This document shows positions 1 to 5,201 of a stretch of 5,201 nt of DNA, piece by piece (the stretch's first letter is position 1; every line of letters begins with the position of its first letter). The DNA is taken from the NCBI GenBank assembly GCA_018664265.1, contig JABJOR010000242.1, forward strand, positions 1 through 5,201, written 5' to 3'. Source of the stretch: Rhodospirillales bacterium. GTDB taxonomy: Bacteria > Pseudomonadota > Alphaproteobacteria > Rhodospirillales > Casp-alpha2. The notes beneath the pieces are model-generated. The model saw nothing but the letters and a program-made list of their open reading frames with translations. It was not told the DNA's origin and ran no database searches. Position numbers and translations under genes: made by a program.

Positions 1-330
1 AACCTGTTGGCAGCCATTAGTGCCGGAATTGCTTTTTTTGCGCTTTCGTTACCCTATTTTGTAATTGTAATTCTTATTTCTATCACAATCATGGTTTCTA
101 TCCGATCAGTCCTTTTGGTGACAGCCGTCGAGCATGCCGGGAAAAAAGAGTCCACAACGTTGGGGTTAACGTTTGCGCTAATGGATGGAATTGGTGCTGC
201 AGGAGCGCTATTGGCCGGTATTGCCGGAACTTACCAACTTGAATATGTATTCCTGATGGCAGCGGTGCTATCCTTCTGCGCCTTTGCGACAACATTGCTT
301 TCGCCTAAGATTAAAGTGCAGGATGCTTAA
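1..330 (+). CDS. MFS transporter, C-terminal part (5' end outside window)
   Basis: This is the last 109 codons of an integral inner-membrane transporter; the frame is open from base 1 and stops with TAA at 328-330. The fragment is almost entirely hydrophobic. About four membrane segments can be seen, near residues 2-17, 18-41, 52-75 and 80-100 of the fragment. A short polar loop (EHAGKKES) lies between the second and third, and a charged tail (KIKVQDA) ends the protein. The glycine/alanine-rich third segment (DGIGAAGALLAGIAG) and the overall pattern fit transmembrane helices 9-12 of a 12-helix major facilitator superfamily carrier. The substrate cannot be told from this part. The TTG at position 7 is only an internal codon, not a start. 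The next gene begins only 5-20 bases after the stop, so the two are probably co-transcribed and this carrier may move a substrate or product of the molybdoenzyme. Confidence 0.75.
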   Translation, partial: NLLAAISAGIAFFALSLPYFVIVILISITIMVSIRSVLLVTAVEHAGKKESTTLGLTFALMDGIGAAGALLAGIAGTYQLEYVFLMAAVLSFCAFATTLLSPKIKVQDA

Positions 331-335
331 GTAAC

Positions 336-2432
336 TTGGGAGTACATACTATTTCAAAATCTACCCAAACTCATTTCTCGGCATGCCCTCATGACTGTCC
401 TAGCACTTGTGCGCTGGAGGTAGAACGAGAGAGTGAAAATCGTATTGGTCGTATCCGTGGTGCCCGAGACAATTCTTACACCAGTGGCGTGATTTGTGAA
501 AAAGTTGCCCGATACGCTGAACGTGCACACCATCCAGATAGACTGCTTACTCCCATGCGTCGTAAGGGCAGTAAAGGCTCTGGTGAGTTCCAACCCATAT
601 CCTGGGATGACGCACTCGATGAAACGGCTGAGGCATTTCTCAAGGCTGAACAAAAGCACGGCCCGGAAACCGTATGGCCTTATTATTATGCTGGGACCAT
701 GGGGTTGGTTATGCGCGATGGAATTAACCGCCTTCGCCACACCAAACGCTATTCTGGAATGCACGGGACAATCTGTGTAACTCCGGCATGGACAGGCTAC
801 ATTGCTGGAACAGGGAAATTGATGGGAGCCGACCCTCGCGAAATGGCGGTCTCGGATCAAATTATTATCTGGGGCACCAACCCGGTAAACACTCAAATCA
901 ATGTGATGACCCACGTTACAAAAGCCCGCAAGGAACGCGGAGCAAAAATTATTGTCATCGATACGTATCGAAACGATACAGCAAAAAAAGCTGATTTGTT
1001 CCTGTGTGTCCGTCCAGGAACTGATGGAGCCCTTGCCTGTGGCGTTATGCATGTATTGTTTCGCGATGGCTATGCTGATCGCAAGTATTTGGATAAATTT
1101 ACAGATGTCCCCGCTGATCTCGAGCAACACCTGTCCAGCCGTACTCCACAGTGGGCCTCGGACATTTGTGGTGTTTCGATTGAAGACATAGAAACATTCG
1201 CCCGCATGATCGGTGAAACCCCAAAAACATATTTCCGCCTTGGCTATGGCTTCACACGCAGCCGTAATGGCGCAACGAACATGCATGCCGCAACCTGTAT
1301 TGCAGCTATCACTGGCGCCTGGAAGCATGAAGGTGGTGGTGCGTTTCACAACAATGGTGCCATTTATCATTGGGATAAAACCCTGATTGAAGGTCAGGAT
1401 CAACTCGACCCATCTGTAAGAGTTTTTGATCAATCTCGCATTGGGGCCGTGCTTTGTGGTGACGAGAGTGAATTAAAGGGAGGGCCACCAGTAACGGCCC
1501 TGTTTATACAAAACACCAACCCAATGTCCGTCGCCCCAGACCTGTCAAAGGTTCACCAAGGATTTGCCCGCGATGATTTGTTTATTTGTGTCCATGAACA
1601 ATTCATGACCGAAACGGCACAAGTCGCAGATATCGTTTTGCCGGCAACAATGTTTGTTGAGCATGATGACCTTTACCAAGGTGGTGGGCATCAGCACATT
1701 TTGTTTGGCCCAAAAATTATTGATGGCCCTGAAGGTTGCCGCTCCAATCACGAGGTAATCTGTGAACTGGCTAAAAAATTAGGGGCAGAGCATCCCGGTT
1801 TTAATATGACACCTCGCGAATTAATAGATGCGACCTTGAGCGCCTCAGGTTGGGGTAATCTGAAGGAGCTGGAAAGCAATCGCTGGATTGACTGTCAGCC
1901 TCCGTTTGAAGAGGCTCATTACAGTCATGAATTCCAGCATTCGGATGGCAAGTTCCACTTCAAGCCAGACTGGAAAGCGTGTTTGCCTCACGGTTATATA
2001 TCTCAAAGTTTGCTGGATGACATGCCAGGGCTTCCTGATCACTGGAATGCAATTGACGAAGCCAATGCAGACAAGCCATTCAGGCTGGTTACAGCTCCTG
2101 CCAGAACCTTCCTGAATTCAACATTTAACGAAACACCATCTTCTCTGACACGTGAAGGCCGTCCGGAAACCCTGATCCACCCTGAAGATGCTGCTAAACT
2201 TTCTATAGCAGACGGGCAGCGTATCGAAATCGGCAATAAAAAAGGCTCCATATTTTTGCATGCACGCCACTTTGATGGTGTTCAGCGTGGTGTCGTGATT
2301 AGCGAGGGAATATGGCCCAATCATGTTTTTGAAGGCGGAATTGGCATCAATATTTTAACAAGCGCAGATGCAGCAGCTCCCAATGGAGGGGCTCCATTCC
2401 ATGATACTGCAATCTGGATAAAACCTGCATAG
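336..2432 (+). CDS. Molybdopterin/[4Fe-4S] oxidoreductase (DMSO reductase superfamily), substrate unknown
   Basis: This is the catalytic subunit of a bis-molybdopterin guanine dinucleotide enzyme. Numbered from the TTG at 336 (698 aa), an N-terminal [4Fe-4S] motif has Cys17, Cys21, Cys25 and Cys54 (CPHDCPSTC, then GVICEK), with Lys56 as the usual electron-relay lysine. The molybdopterin core follows, including WGTNPVNTQ (179-187) and IQNTNPMSVAPD (391-402). The C-terminal dinucleotide-binding domain spans roughly 580-698 (LVTAPARTFLNS, HPEDAAKL, GGIGIN). Cys147 (GTIC) sits where the molybdenum ligand is expected, which suggests a cysteine-ligated formate dehydrogenase/nitrate reductase-like site; this is inferred. 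There is no Tat signal, so the protein is probably cytoplasmic. Very similar proteins are common in Alphaproteobacteria, but I know of no established substrate. The start is uncertain: the TTG at 336 has no upstream ribosome site, whereas ATT at 351 has GGAG at 339-342 eight bases upstream and would give a 693-aa protein starting (M)SKSTQTHFSACPHDC. The gene lies in an operon with its neighbours. Confidence 0.9.
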   Translation: MGVHTISKSTQTHFSACPHDCPSTCALEVERESENRIGRIRGARDNSYTSGVICEKVARYAERAHHPDRLLTPMRRKGSKGSGEFQPISWDDALDETAEAFLKAEQKHGPETVWPYYYAGTMGLVMRDGINRLRHTKRYSGMHGTICVTPAWTGYIAGTGKLMGADPREMAVSDQIIIWGTNPVNTQINVMTHVTKARKERGAKIIVIDTYRNDTAKKADLFLCVRPGTDGALACGVMHVLFRDGYADRKYLDKFTDVPADLEQHLSSRTPQWASDICGVSIEDIETFARMIGETPKTYFRLGYGFTRSRNGATNMHAATCIAAITGAWKHEGGGAFHNNGAIYHWDKTLIEGQDQLDPSVRVFDQSRIGAVLCGDESELKGGPPVTALFIQNTNPMSVAPDLSKVHQGFARDDLFICVHEQFMTETAQVADIVLPATMFVEHDDLYQGGGHQHILFGPKIIDGPEGCRSNHEVICELAKKLGAEHPGFNMTPRELIDATLSASGWGNLKELESNRWIDCQPPFEEAHYSHEFQHSDGKFHFKPDWKACLPHGYISQSLLDDMPGLPDHWNAIDEANADKPFRLVTAPARTFLNSTFNETPSSLTREGRPETLIHPEDAAKLSIADGQRIEIGNKKGSIFLHARHFDGVQRGVVISEGIWPNHVFEGGIGINILTSADAAAPNGGAPFHDTAIWIKPA
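339..353 (+). promoter_or_regulatory. Ribosome binding site favouring an ATT start for the molybdoenzyme
   Basis: GGAG at 339-342 (within TTGGGAG, 336-342) is the only Shine-Dalgarno-like sequence near the gene start. It is followed after 8 bases by ATT at 351-353, in frame with the molybdoenzyme. There is no ATG or GTG start in this frame between the upstream in-frame TAA at 312-314 and the essential CPHDCPSTC motif. The only other ordinary candidate, TTG at 336, overlaps the ribosome site itself and has nothing suitable upstream. Rare AUU starts are known, for example in infC. A sequencing error or mutation of an ATG is an alternative explanation. Confidence 0.5.
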
Positions 2433-2442
2433 GGGATGACGC

Positions 2443-3630
2443 ATGCAAAAAATATTTATCGGCATCATCATTGGAACTGTTATTGGAATTCTGCTCGGTG
2501 CATCTGTTGTGGCACCCCGATTAACACAACAGGCTGAAACAAAGTCAAAATCCAACGCTGAAATCGCAACGAATGAAGCATTGCCGCCTGTTGAAACCGA
2601 AACACTTTCGTCAAAGCCAGTCATTGCAGAACAAGCTGTAACTCCGAGGTCAGATTATACTGGTGGGCGCATTCAGTGGAAAATGGCCAGTGCATTTGAA
2701 TCCAGCCTGCCACTTTTTGGATCACTCCCCAAACGTCTGGAAAGTGAAATTGCCATACTCTCAGGTGGGGATATCCTTATAGAGTTTCATGAACCTGGGA
2801 CCTTGGCCCCTGTTGAAGAACTTTTTCAGGCCGTTCATTCCGGGGCTATCGACGCCGCATTTACCACGCCGTTCATGGATATCAAACATAATAACTCATT
2901 GGGATTGTTCGGGGCTATACCCTTTGGGCCAGGTCCGGCAGAACTACTGGCATGGTTTTATAGTGGTGGTGGGCTTCAAAAATTTGAAGCAATTTATCAT
3001 GGCCTTGGTATGCATGCTCAGGCTTGCGGTCTTGTCCCTGAAGAGCCCGCAGGATGGTTCCACCAGGAGATATCCTCCCCAGCAGATTTCAACGGGCTAC
3101 GTATGCGCATAGAGGGCTTCGCTGCTCGTACCGTGGAAAAACTCGGTACAAAGCCTGTACAAATGAACGCGAATGAAACCTTTATCGCCCTCAGCAACGG
3201 TGACATTAATGCTGCTGAATTTTCTCTGCCCTCTCTGGATTACAATATCCAGCTACATAAGGCCGCCCAACATTACTATTTCCCTGGCTGGCATCAAAGA
3301 GCTACGTTATTAACTCTCCTCGTTAATCTTGATACTTGGCTGTCTCTTGATGACCAGCAACGCTTACAAATACGAACTATTTGCGGAGATAACATCAGGC
3401 AAGGTCTGGCAGAAGGTGAAGCCGTTCAATTTGATGCCCTAAAGGCGTTCAGCTCCCATGGAACAGAGATTAAACACCTTCCACCAGATGTTCTGGATGC
3501 GCTCAATGATGCCTGGAATGAGGTTGTTTTAGAAGAATCTGCCCAAAACAAGGAATTCAGGCGTATTTGGAAATCACTATCTTTATTCAGACGAAATTAC
3601 GAAATATGGACTGAACTCAATGATATGTAA
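2443..3630 (+). CDS. TRAP-type (DctP/TakP-like) solute-binding protein with N-terminal membrane anchor
   Basis: This 395-aa protein should bind a small organic solute, probably a carboxylate, on the periplasmic side. Residues 4-23 form a hydrophobic segment after MQK. There is no convincing signal peptidase I site (VVA is followed by proline) and no lipobox cysteine, so it is probably an uncleaved anchor. Residues ~27-72 are a hydrophilic linker rich in Ala, Thr, Glu, Lys and Pro. The binding domain runs ~75-395, starting with IQWKMASAF. The region LRMRIEGFAARTVEKLGTKP (219-238) carries the family's usual carboxylate-binding arginine (best candidate Arg222). The NGDINAAEF segment (252-260) and HYYFPGWH (277-284) resemble TakP, the 2-oxoacid binding protein of Rhodobacter. 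The start is ATG with AGGGGA (2431-2436) six bases upstream, overlapping the stop of the molybdoenzyme gene, so translational coupling is likely. No DctQ/DctM permease genes are in view. The TRAP family call is firm; the ligand is unknown. Confidence 0.88.
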   Translation: MQKIFIGIIIGTVIGILLGASVVAPRLTQQAETKSKSNAEIATNEALPPVETETLSSKPVIAEQAVTPRSDYTGGRIQWKMASAFESSLPLFGSLPKRLESEIAILSGGDILIEFHEPGTLAPVEELFQAVHSGAIDAAFTTPFMDIKHNNSLGLFGAIPFGPGPAELLAWFYSGGGLQKFEAIYHGLGMHAQACGLVPEEPAGWFHQEISSPADFNGLRMRIEGFAARTVEKLGTKPVQMNANETFIALSNGDINAAEFSLPSLDYNIQLHKAAQHYYFPGWHQRATLLTLLVNLDTWLSLDDQQRLQIRTICGDNIRQGLAEGEAVQFDALKAFSSHGTEIKHLPPDVLDALNDAWNEVVLEESAQNKEFRRIWKSLSLFRRNYEIWTELNDM

Positions 3631-3726
3631 CAAAAAACGTTATTTTCTCCTGATTTCCATTGATTTGCCTCGCAATTGCCATTTTCTTTGATTAAATATA
3701 AACCGCAATATGAGTGTAGAGTCGGG

Positions 3727-3753
3727 TTGATAAAATCTTTACCGTCCTATACT
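3727..3753 (+). promoter_or_regulatory. Candidate sigma-70 promoter upstream of cytochrome c (distal)
   Basis: TTGATA (3727-3732, five of six bases of the -35 consensus) is followed after 15 bases by TATACT (3748-3753, five of six of the -10 consensus). The spacer is shorter than the preferred 17, which weakens the call. If used, transcription would start near 3760, and the 15-bp palindrome at 3766-3780 would lie just downstream of the start point, a typical repressor position. The region 3631-3726 shows nothing else convincing beyond AT-rich sequence. Confidence 0.35.
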
Positions 3754-3765
3754 AATGACCGCCAT

Positions 3766-3780
3766 TCTTCAGACTGAAGA
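3766..3780. promoter_or_regulatory. Perfect 15-bp palindrome, possible operator
   Basis: TCTTCAGACTGAAGA is a perfect inverted repeat of two 7-bp arms around a single central base, directly abutting a consensus -10 hexamer, TATAAT (3781-3786). The nearest -35-like sequence for that hexamer is ATGACC (3755-3760), 20 bases upstream, which would place the palindrome inside an overlong spacer. It is about 75 bases upstream of the cytochrome c start codon. The symmetry and location suggest a binding site for a dimeric regulator, which I cannot name. It is unlikely to be a terminator, since the following T-run (3790-3796) begins about ten bases after the repeat. Confidence 0.45.
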
Positions 3781-3804
3781 TATAATGAATTTTTTTGCAA
3801 GTTT

Positions 3805-3832
3805 TTGCGTAACAAAGCATTCTAGCTATAAC
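3805..3832 (+). promoter_or_regulatory. Candidate proximal promoter for cytochrome c
   Basis: TATAAC (3827-3832) matches five of six -10 bases and is preceded at 16 bases by TTGCGT (3805-3810), a poor to fair -35 element. Initiation near 3839 would give a leader of about 17 bases containing the ribosome site CGGAG (3845-3849). It lies within an AT-rich stretch with a short direct repeat of TTTTTGC (3792-3798 and 3802-3808). It is one of several possible -10 elements in this region, so the choice is uncertain. Confidence 0.35.
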
Positions 3833-3855
3833 ACTATTTTTGTACGGAGCTTTTC

Positions 3856-4236
3856 ATGAAAAAAACCCTGATTACAACACTCGCTATCGCTGCTGTCAGC
3901 GTAATTGGTCTTTCCAGCAACGCAGCTTTTGCTGGTGATGTTGATGGCGCTAAAGTCTTTAAAAAGAAATGCAAGCAGTGCCACACGGTTGAAGCCGGTG
4001 GCAAAAACAAAATTGGCCCTAACCTGAACGGCGTTGTTGGTCGTGCAGCAGCTTCCATTGAAGGTTTTAAATATTCTGACCCAATGAAAGAATCTGGCCT
4101 GACATGGGACGAGGCTACTCTTGATACATTTTTGACCAAACCAAAAAAATTGGTTAAGAAAACAAAAATGACATTTGCTGGCCTGAAAAAAGAAGAAGAC
4201 CGTGCTGCAGTCATCGAATTCATTAAAGCTCAGTAA
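3856..4236 (+). CDS. Class I monoheme cytochrome c, exported
   Basis: This 126-aa precursor gives a ~100-aa soluble periplasmic electron carrier, of the kind that passes electrons from the bc1 complex to terminal oxidases or other reductases. Residues 1-26 are a clear Sec signal peptide (MKKTL, hydrophobic core, AFA cleavage site), leaving a mature start at GDVDGAKVF. The heme attachment motif is CKQCH (Cys39, Cys42, His43). Met105 in TKMTFAGL is the expected sixth heme ligand. [10 protein letters not shown] (54-63) and Trp84 match the mitochondrial cytochrome c / c2 fold. The Pro-Gly often found just before TKM is replaced by Lys-Lys, and the protein is rich in lysine near the heme edge, suited to docking with acidic partners. 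The start codon has CGGAG six bases upstream. The gene appears monocistronic, with its own promoter region and a strong terminator. Identity as a class I cytochrome is secure; the specific partner is not known. Confidence 0.95.
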   Translation: MKKTLITTLAIAAVSVIGLSSNAAFAGDVDGAKVFKKKCKQCHTVEAGGKNKIGPNLNGVVGRAAASIEGFKYSDPMKESGLTWDEATLDTFLTKPKKLVKKTKMTFAGLKKEEDRAAVIEFIKAQ

Positions 4237-4264
4237 TTAAGCTTCTGAATATCAAAAAAAATTT

Positions 4265-4300
4265 AGCGCTACATCCTTTTGGGTGTGGCGCTTTTCTTTT
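4265..4300 (+). terminator. Rho-independent terminator after cytochrome c
   Basis: A 12-bp stem (4265-4276 with 4281-4292; AGCGCTACATCC pairs with GGGTGTGGCGCT using two G-U wobbles) encloses a TTTT loop at 4277-4280. It is followed by a T-rich tract TTTTCTTTT (4292-4300). An A8 run at 4254-4261 just upstream would supply a U-tract on the opposite strand, so the element could work in both directions. It lies 28 bases after the cytochrome c stop and separates that gene from apt. Confidence 0.92.
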
Positions 4301-4329
4301 GCTTTATATCTGTGACTTGCCCCTATAAA
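4299..4329 (+). promoter_or_regulatory. Weak candidate promoter for apt
   Basis: TATAAA (4324-4329) is a good -10-like hexamer 45 bases before the apt start, with TTGCTT (4299-4304) 19 bases upstream as a poor -35 element. A promoter is expected here because a strong terminator lies just upstream of apt, but the exact elements are uncertain. TATCAT (4331-4336) is an alternative -10. Confidence 0.25.
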
Positions 4330-4373
4330 GTATCATCGAAATAACCAACAAGATAATTTTCAGGACAGTATTA

Positions 4374-4892
4374 ATGGACCTTAAAGACCATATCCGCTCA
4401 ATTCCCGATTTTCCAAAGCCGGGCATTTTATTTTATGACATTTCTACATTGCTTGCCCATTCAGATGCATGGTCTGTTGCCATGGGTCGCATGGCCAATA
4501 TGATCAGCAAATATCAACCTGACGTGTTGGCCGGAATTGAATCACGCGGTTTTTTGGTTGCAGCTCCATTAGCCCTGAAACTTGGGCTTGGCTTCACTAT
4601 GGTCCGCAAAAAGAATAAACTCCCGGGCGAAACCATCAGCTATGAATACGATCTGGAATATGGTTCCGATACAATTCAAATTCAAAATGATTGCGTAAAG
4701 CCGGGCGACAGAGTTGTCGTACTTGATGATCTTCTGGCAACTGGCGGCACAATGAGTGCTTCGCAGGCTTTATTTGAAAAAGCTGGAGCCGAGGTTGTTG
4801 CTGCGGCCTGTATCATTGAACTGACGTTCCTCGGTGGTCGGGAAAAACTCAACGGCATGCCGTTTGAAGCATTGATCTCCTACGACGATTAA
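4374..4892 (+). CDS. apt: Adenine phosphoribosyltransferase
   Basis: This cytoplasmic purine-salvage enzyme converts adenine and PRPP to AMP and pyrophosphate. The 172-aa length is normal for the family. The N-terminus has the typical [13 protein letters not shown] (12-24). ESRGF (56-60) belongs to the substrate-binding region, and VRKKNKLPG (77-85) begins the flexible loop. Glu95 in LEYG corresponds to the catalytic-site glutamate of human APRT (Glu104). [13 protein letters not shown] (114-126) is the PRPP-binding signature. The C-terminal [11 protein letters not shown] segment is also characteristic. The ATG at 4374 has AGGA (4362-4365) eight bases upstream and gives the expected family N-terminus. 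The gene stands alone between the cytochrome c terminator and the convergent mutY. All key motifs are intact. Confidence 0.97.
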   Translation: MDLKDHIRSIPDFPKPGILFYDISTLLAHSDAWSVAMGRMANMISKYQPDVLAGIESRGFLVAAPLALKLGLGFTMVRKKNKLPGETISYEYDLEYGSDTIQIQNDCVKPGDRVVVLDDLLATGGTMSASQALFEKAGAEVVAAACIIELTFLGGREKLNGMPFEALISYDD

Positions 4893-4926
4893 CAGGCAAA
4901 TCAATCCAAGCTCCACTCAAATATGA

Positions 4927-4957
4927 GAGAACCAAAGCCCACTGCGGTTTTGGCCTC
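4927..4957 (+). terminator. Hairpin between convergent apt and mutY, possible weak terminator
   Basis: CCAAAGCC (4932-4939) pairs with GGTTTTGG (4946-4953), 8 bp with one G-U pair, around the loop CACTGC. GAG (4927-4929) and CTC (4955-4957) can extend the stem beyond a small internal loop. It starts about 35 bases after the apt stop, where a terminator is expected. However, CCTTGTCG follows it rather than a T-tract, so it is not a classic intrinsic terminator; it could block 3' exonucleases or act with Rho. The rest of 4893-5001 shows no gene. Confidence 0.35.
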
Positions 4958-5001
4958 CCTTGTCGTGCTTGTCGCAGCAGATAATACGACAGTGAACGAC
5001 T

Positions 5002-5201
5002 TCACCCAGCATTTTCTTCCACCAGATTGGCAACTTTTTTCATAACCGTAGGCAAAGCATAAGCCCCAAAATCTCCGGGTAGAGACCAAAGCGCATTTGT
5101 CTGTTCATCGTACCTTCCAGACATAACCTGCAGCTCCAAATGAAAGTGTGTAAATGTATGTTTAACAGTGCCAGCTAATTCGTCGGCCCTAATAAAGGCC
5201 A
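5002..5201 (-). CDS. mutY: A/G-specific adenine DNA glycosylase, C-terminal end (5' part outside window)
   Basis: MutY removes adenine mispaired with 8-oxoguanine, preventing G-to-T transversions. Reading the - strand from the right edge, an open frame of 65 codons (first complete codon ends at 5199) runs to TGA at 5002-5004. It contains GTVKHTFTHFHLELQV, the hallmark of the C-terminal Nudix-like domain of MutY; the FTH corresponds to the conserved FSH loop that contacts 8-oxoguanine. Then come ALWSLPGDFGAYALPTVMKKV, matching the family's tryptophan and ALPTVM-K ending, and a short acidic tail (NLVEENAG). The N-terminal HhH-GPD glycosylase domain and the iron-sulfur cluster lie outside the window. 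The gene converges on apt with 109 bases between the two stop codons. The identification rests on the terminal domain only but the motifs are distinctive. The fragment has no start codon in view, so simple ORF calling misses it. Confidence 0.88.
   Translation of the reverse strand, partial: AFIRADELAGTVKHTFTHFHLELQVMSGRYDEQTNALWSLPGDFGAYALPTVMKKVANLVEENAG

Noticed and set aside
336..420. Tat signal peptide or periplasmic export of the molybdoenzyme
   Set aside because: There is no twin-arginine motif or hydrophobic segment before the iron-sulfur cysteines, and the N-terminal extension is only about 10-16 residues.
354..1433. 359-codon open frame on the - strand opposite the molybdoenzyme gene
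   Set aside because: It lies entirely antisense to a strongly supported gene. Its translation is rich in Cys, Ile, Thr and Ser with no recognisable domain and no ribosome site that I can see; it is a codon-bias shadow.
3631..3650. Intrinsic terminator immediately after the TRAP binding protein gene
   Set aside because: The sequence AAAAAACGTTATTTT can only form a very weak AT stem, without a stable GC core.
3665..3679. Overlapping small palindromes TTGCCTCGCAA and GCAATTGC
   Set aside because: They are short (4-bp arms or an 8-mer), with no promoter alignment or T-tract; not distinguishable from chance.
3657..3745. Possible FNR/Anr boxes (TTGAT half-sites near 3660, 3688 and 3727)
   Set aside because: None is followed at the correct spacing by ATCAA or a close match; they are half-sites expected by chance in AT-rich DNA.
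3834..4223. 129-codon open frame on the - strand opposite cytochrome c
   Set aside because: It mirrors the cytochrome c gene in the opposite strand, with no domain and no independent upstream signals.
4901..5089. 62-codon open frame on the - strand with an internal ATG
   Set aside because: It overlaps the mutY C-terminus in a different frame. The mutY frame (stop 5002-5004) carries clear conserved motifs and this one has none.

Overview
The window looks like a piece of an alphaproteobacterial chromosome, possibly a marine Rhodospirillales or Kiloniellales-type lineage. This rests on protein style (a molybdopterin oxidoreductase of a form common in Alphaproteobacteria, a mitochondrial-like class I cytochrome c, a TakP-like TRAP binding protein) and on moderate, slightly AT-leaning base composition. 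It is inference from memory, not a database match. There are no mobile elements, CRISPR arrays, tRNAs or rRNAs.

Layout: (1) Positions 1-330 are the 3' end of a major facilitator superfamily (MFS) transporter. (2) Positions 336/351-2432 encode a ~695-residue cytoplasmic molybdopterin/[4Fe-4S] oxidoreductase. Its best-supported start is an unusual ATT codon at 351, with a less convincing TTG at 336. (3) Positions 2443-3630 encode a TRAP-type (DctP/TakP-like) solute-binding protein that appears to be tethered to the membrane by an N-terminal anchor and a long linker. These three genes are tightly spaced on the + strand and probably form one operon. (4) Positions 3631-3855 are an AT-rich regulatory intergenic region with several promoter-like elements and a perfect 15-bp palindrome. 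(5) Positions 3856-4236 encode an exported monoheme cytochrome c, closed by a strong intrinsic terminator at 4265-4300. (6) Positions 4374-4892 encode adenine phosphoribosyltransferase (apt). (7) From the right edge, on the - strand, the last 65 codons of the DNA repair glycosylase mutY run to a stop at 5002-5004, convergent with apt.

How the genes may work together: the MFS carrier, molybdoenzyme and membrane-tethered binding protein could form a small uptake/oxidation or sensing module for an unidentified, perhaps organic-acid-like, solute. No TRAP membrane subunits (DctQ/DctM) and no electron-transfer subunits for the molybdoenzyme are visible here. Cytochrome c, apt and mutY are ordinary housekeeping genes in separate transcription units. 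The points most worth a second look are the ATT start, the anchored binding protein without TRAP permease partners, and the palindrome in the cytochrome c promoter region. I see no clear evidence of a wholly new system.
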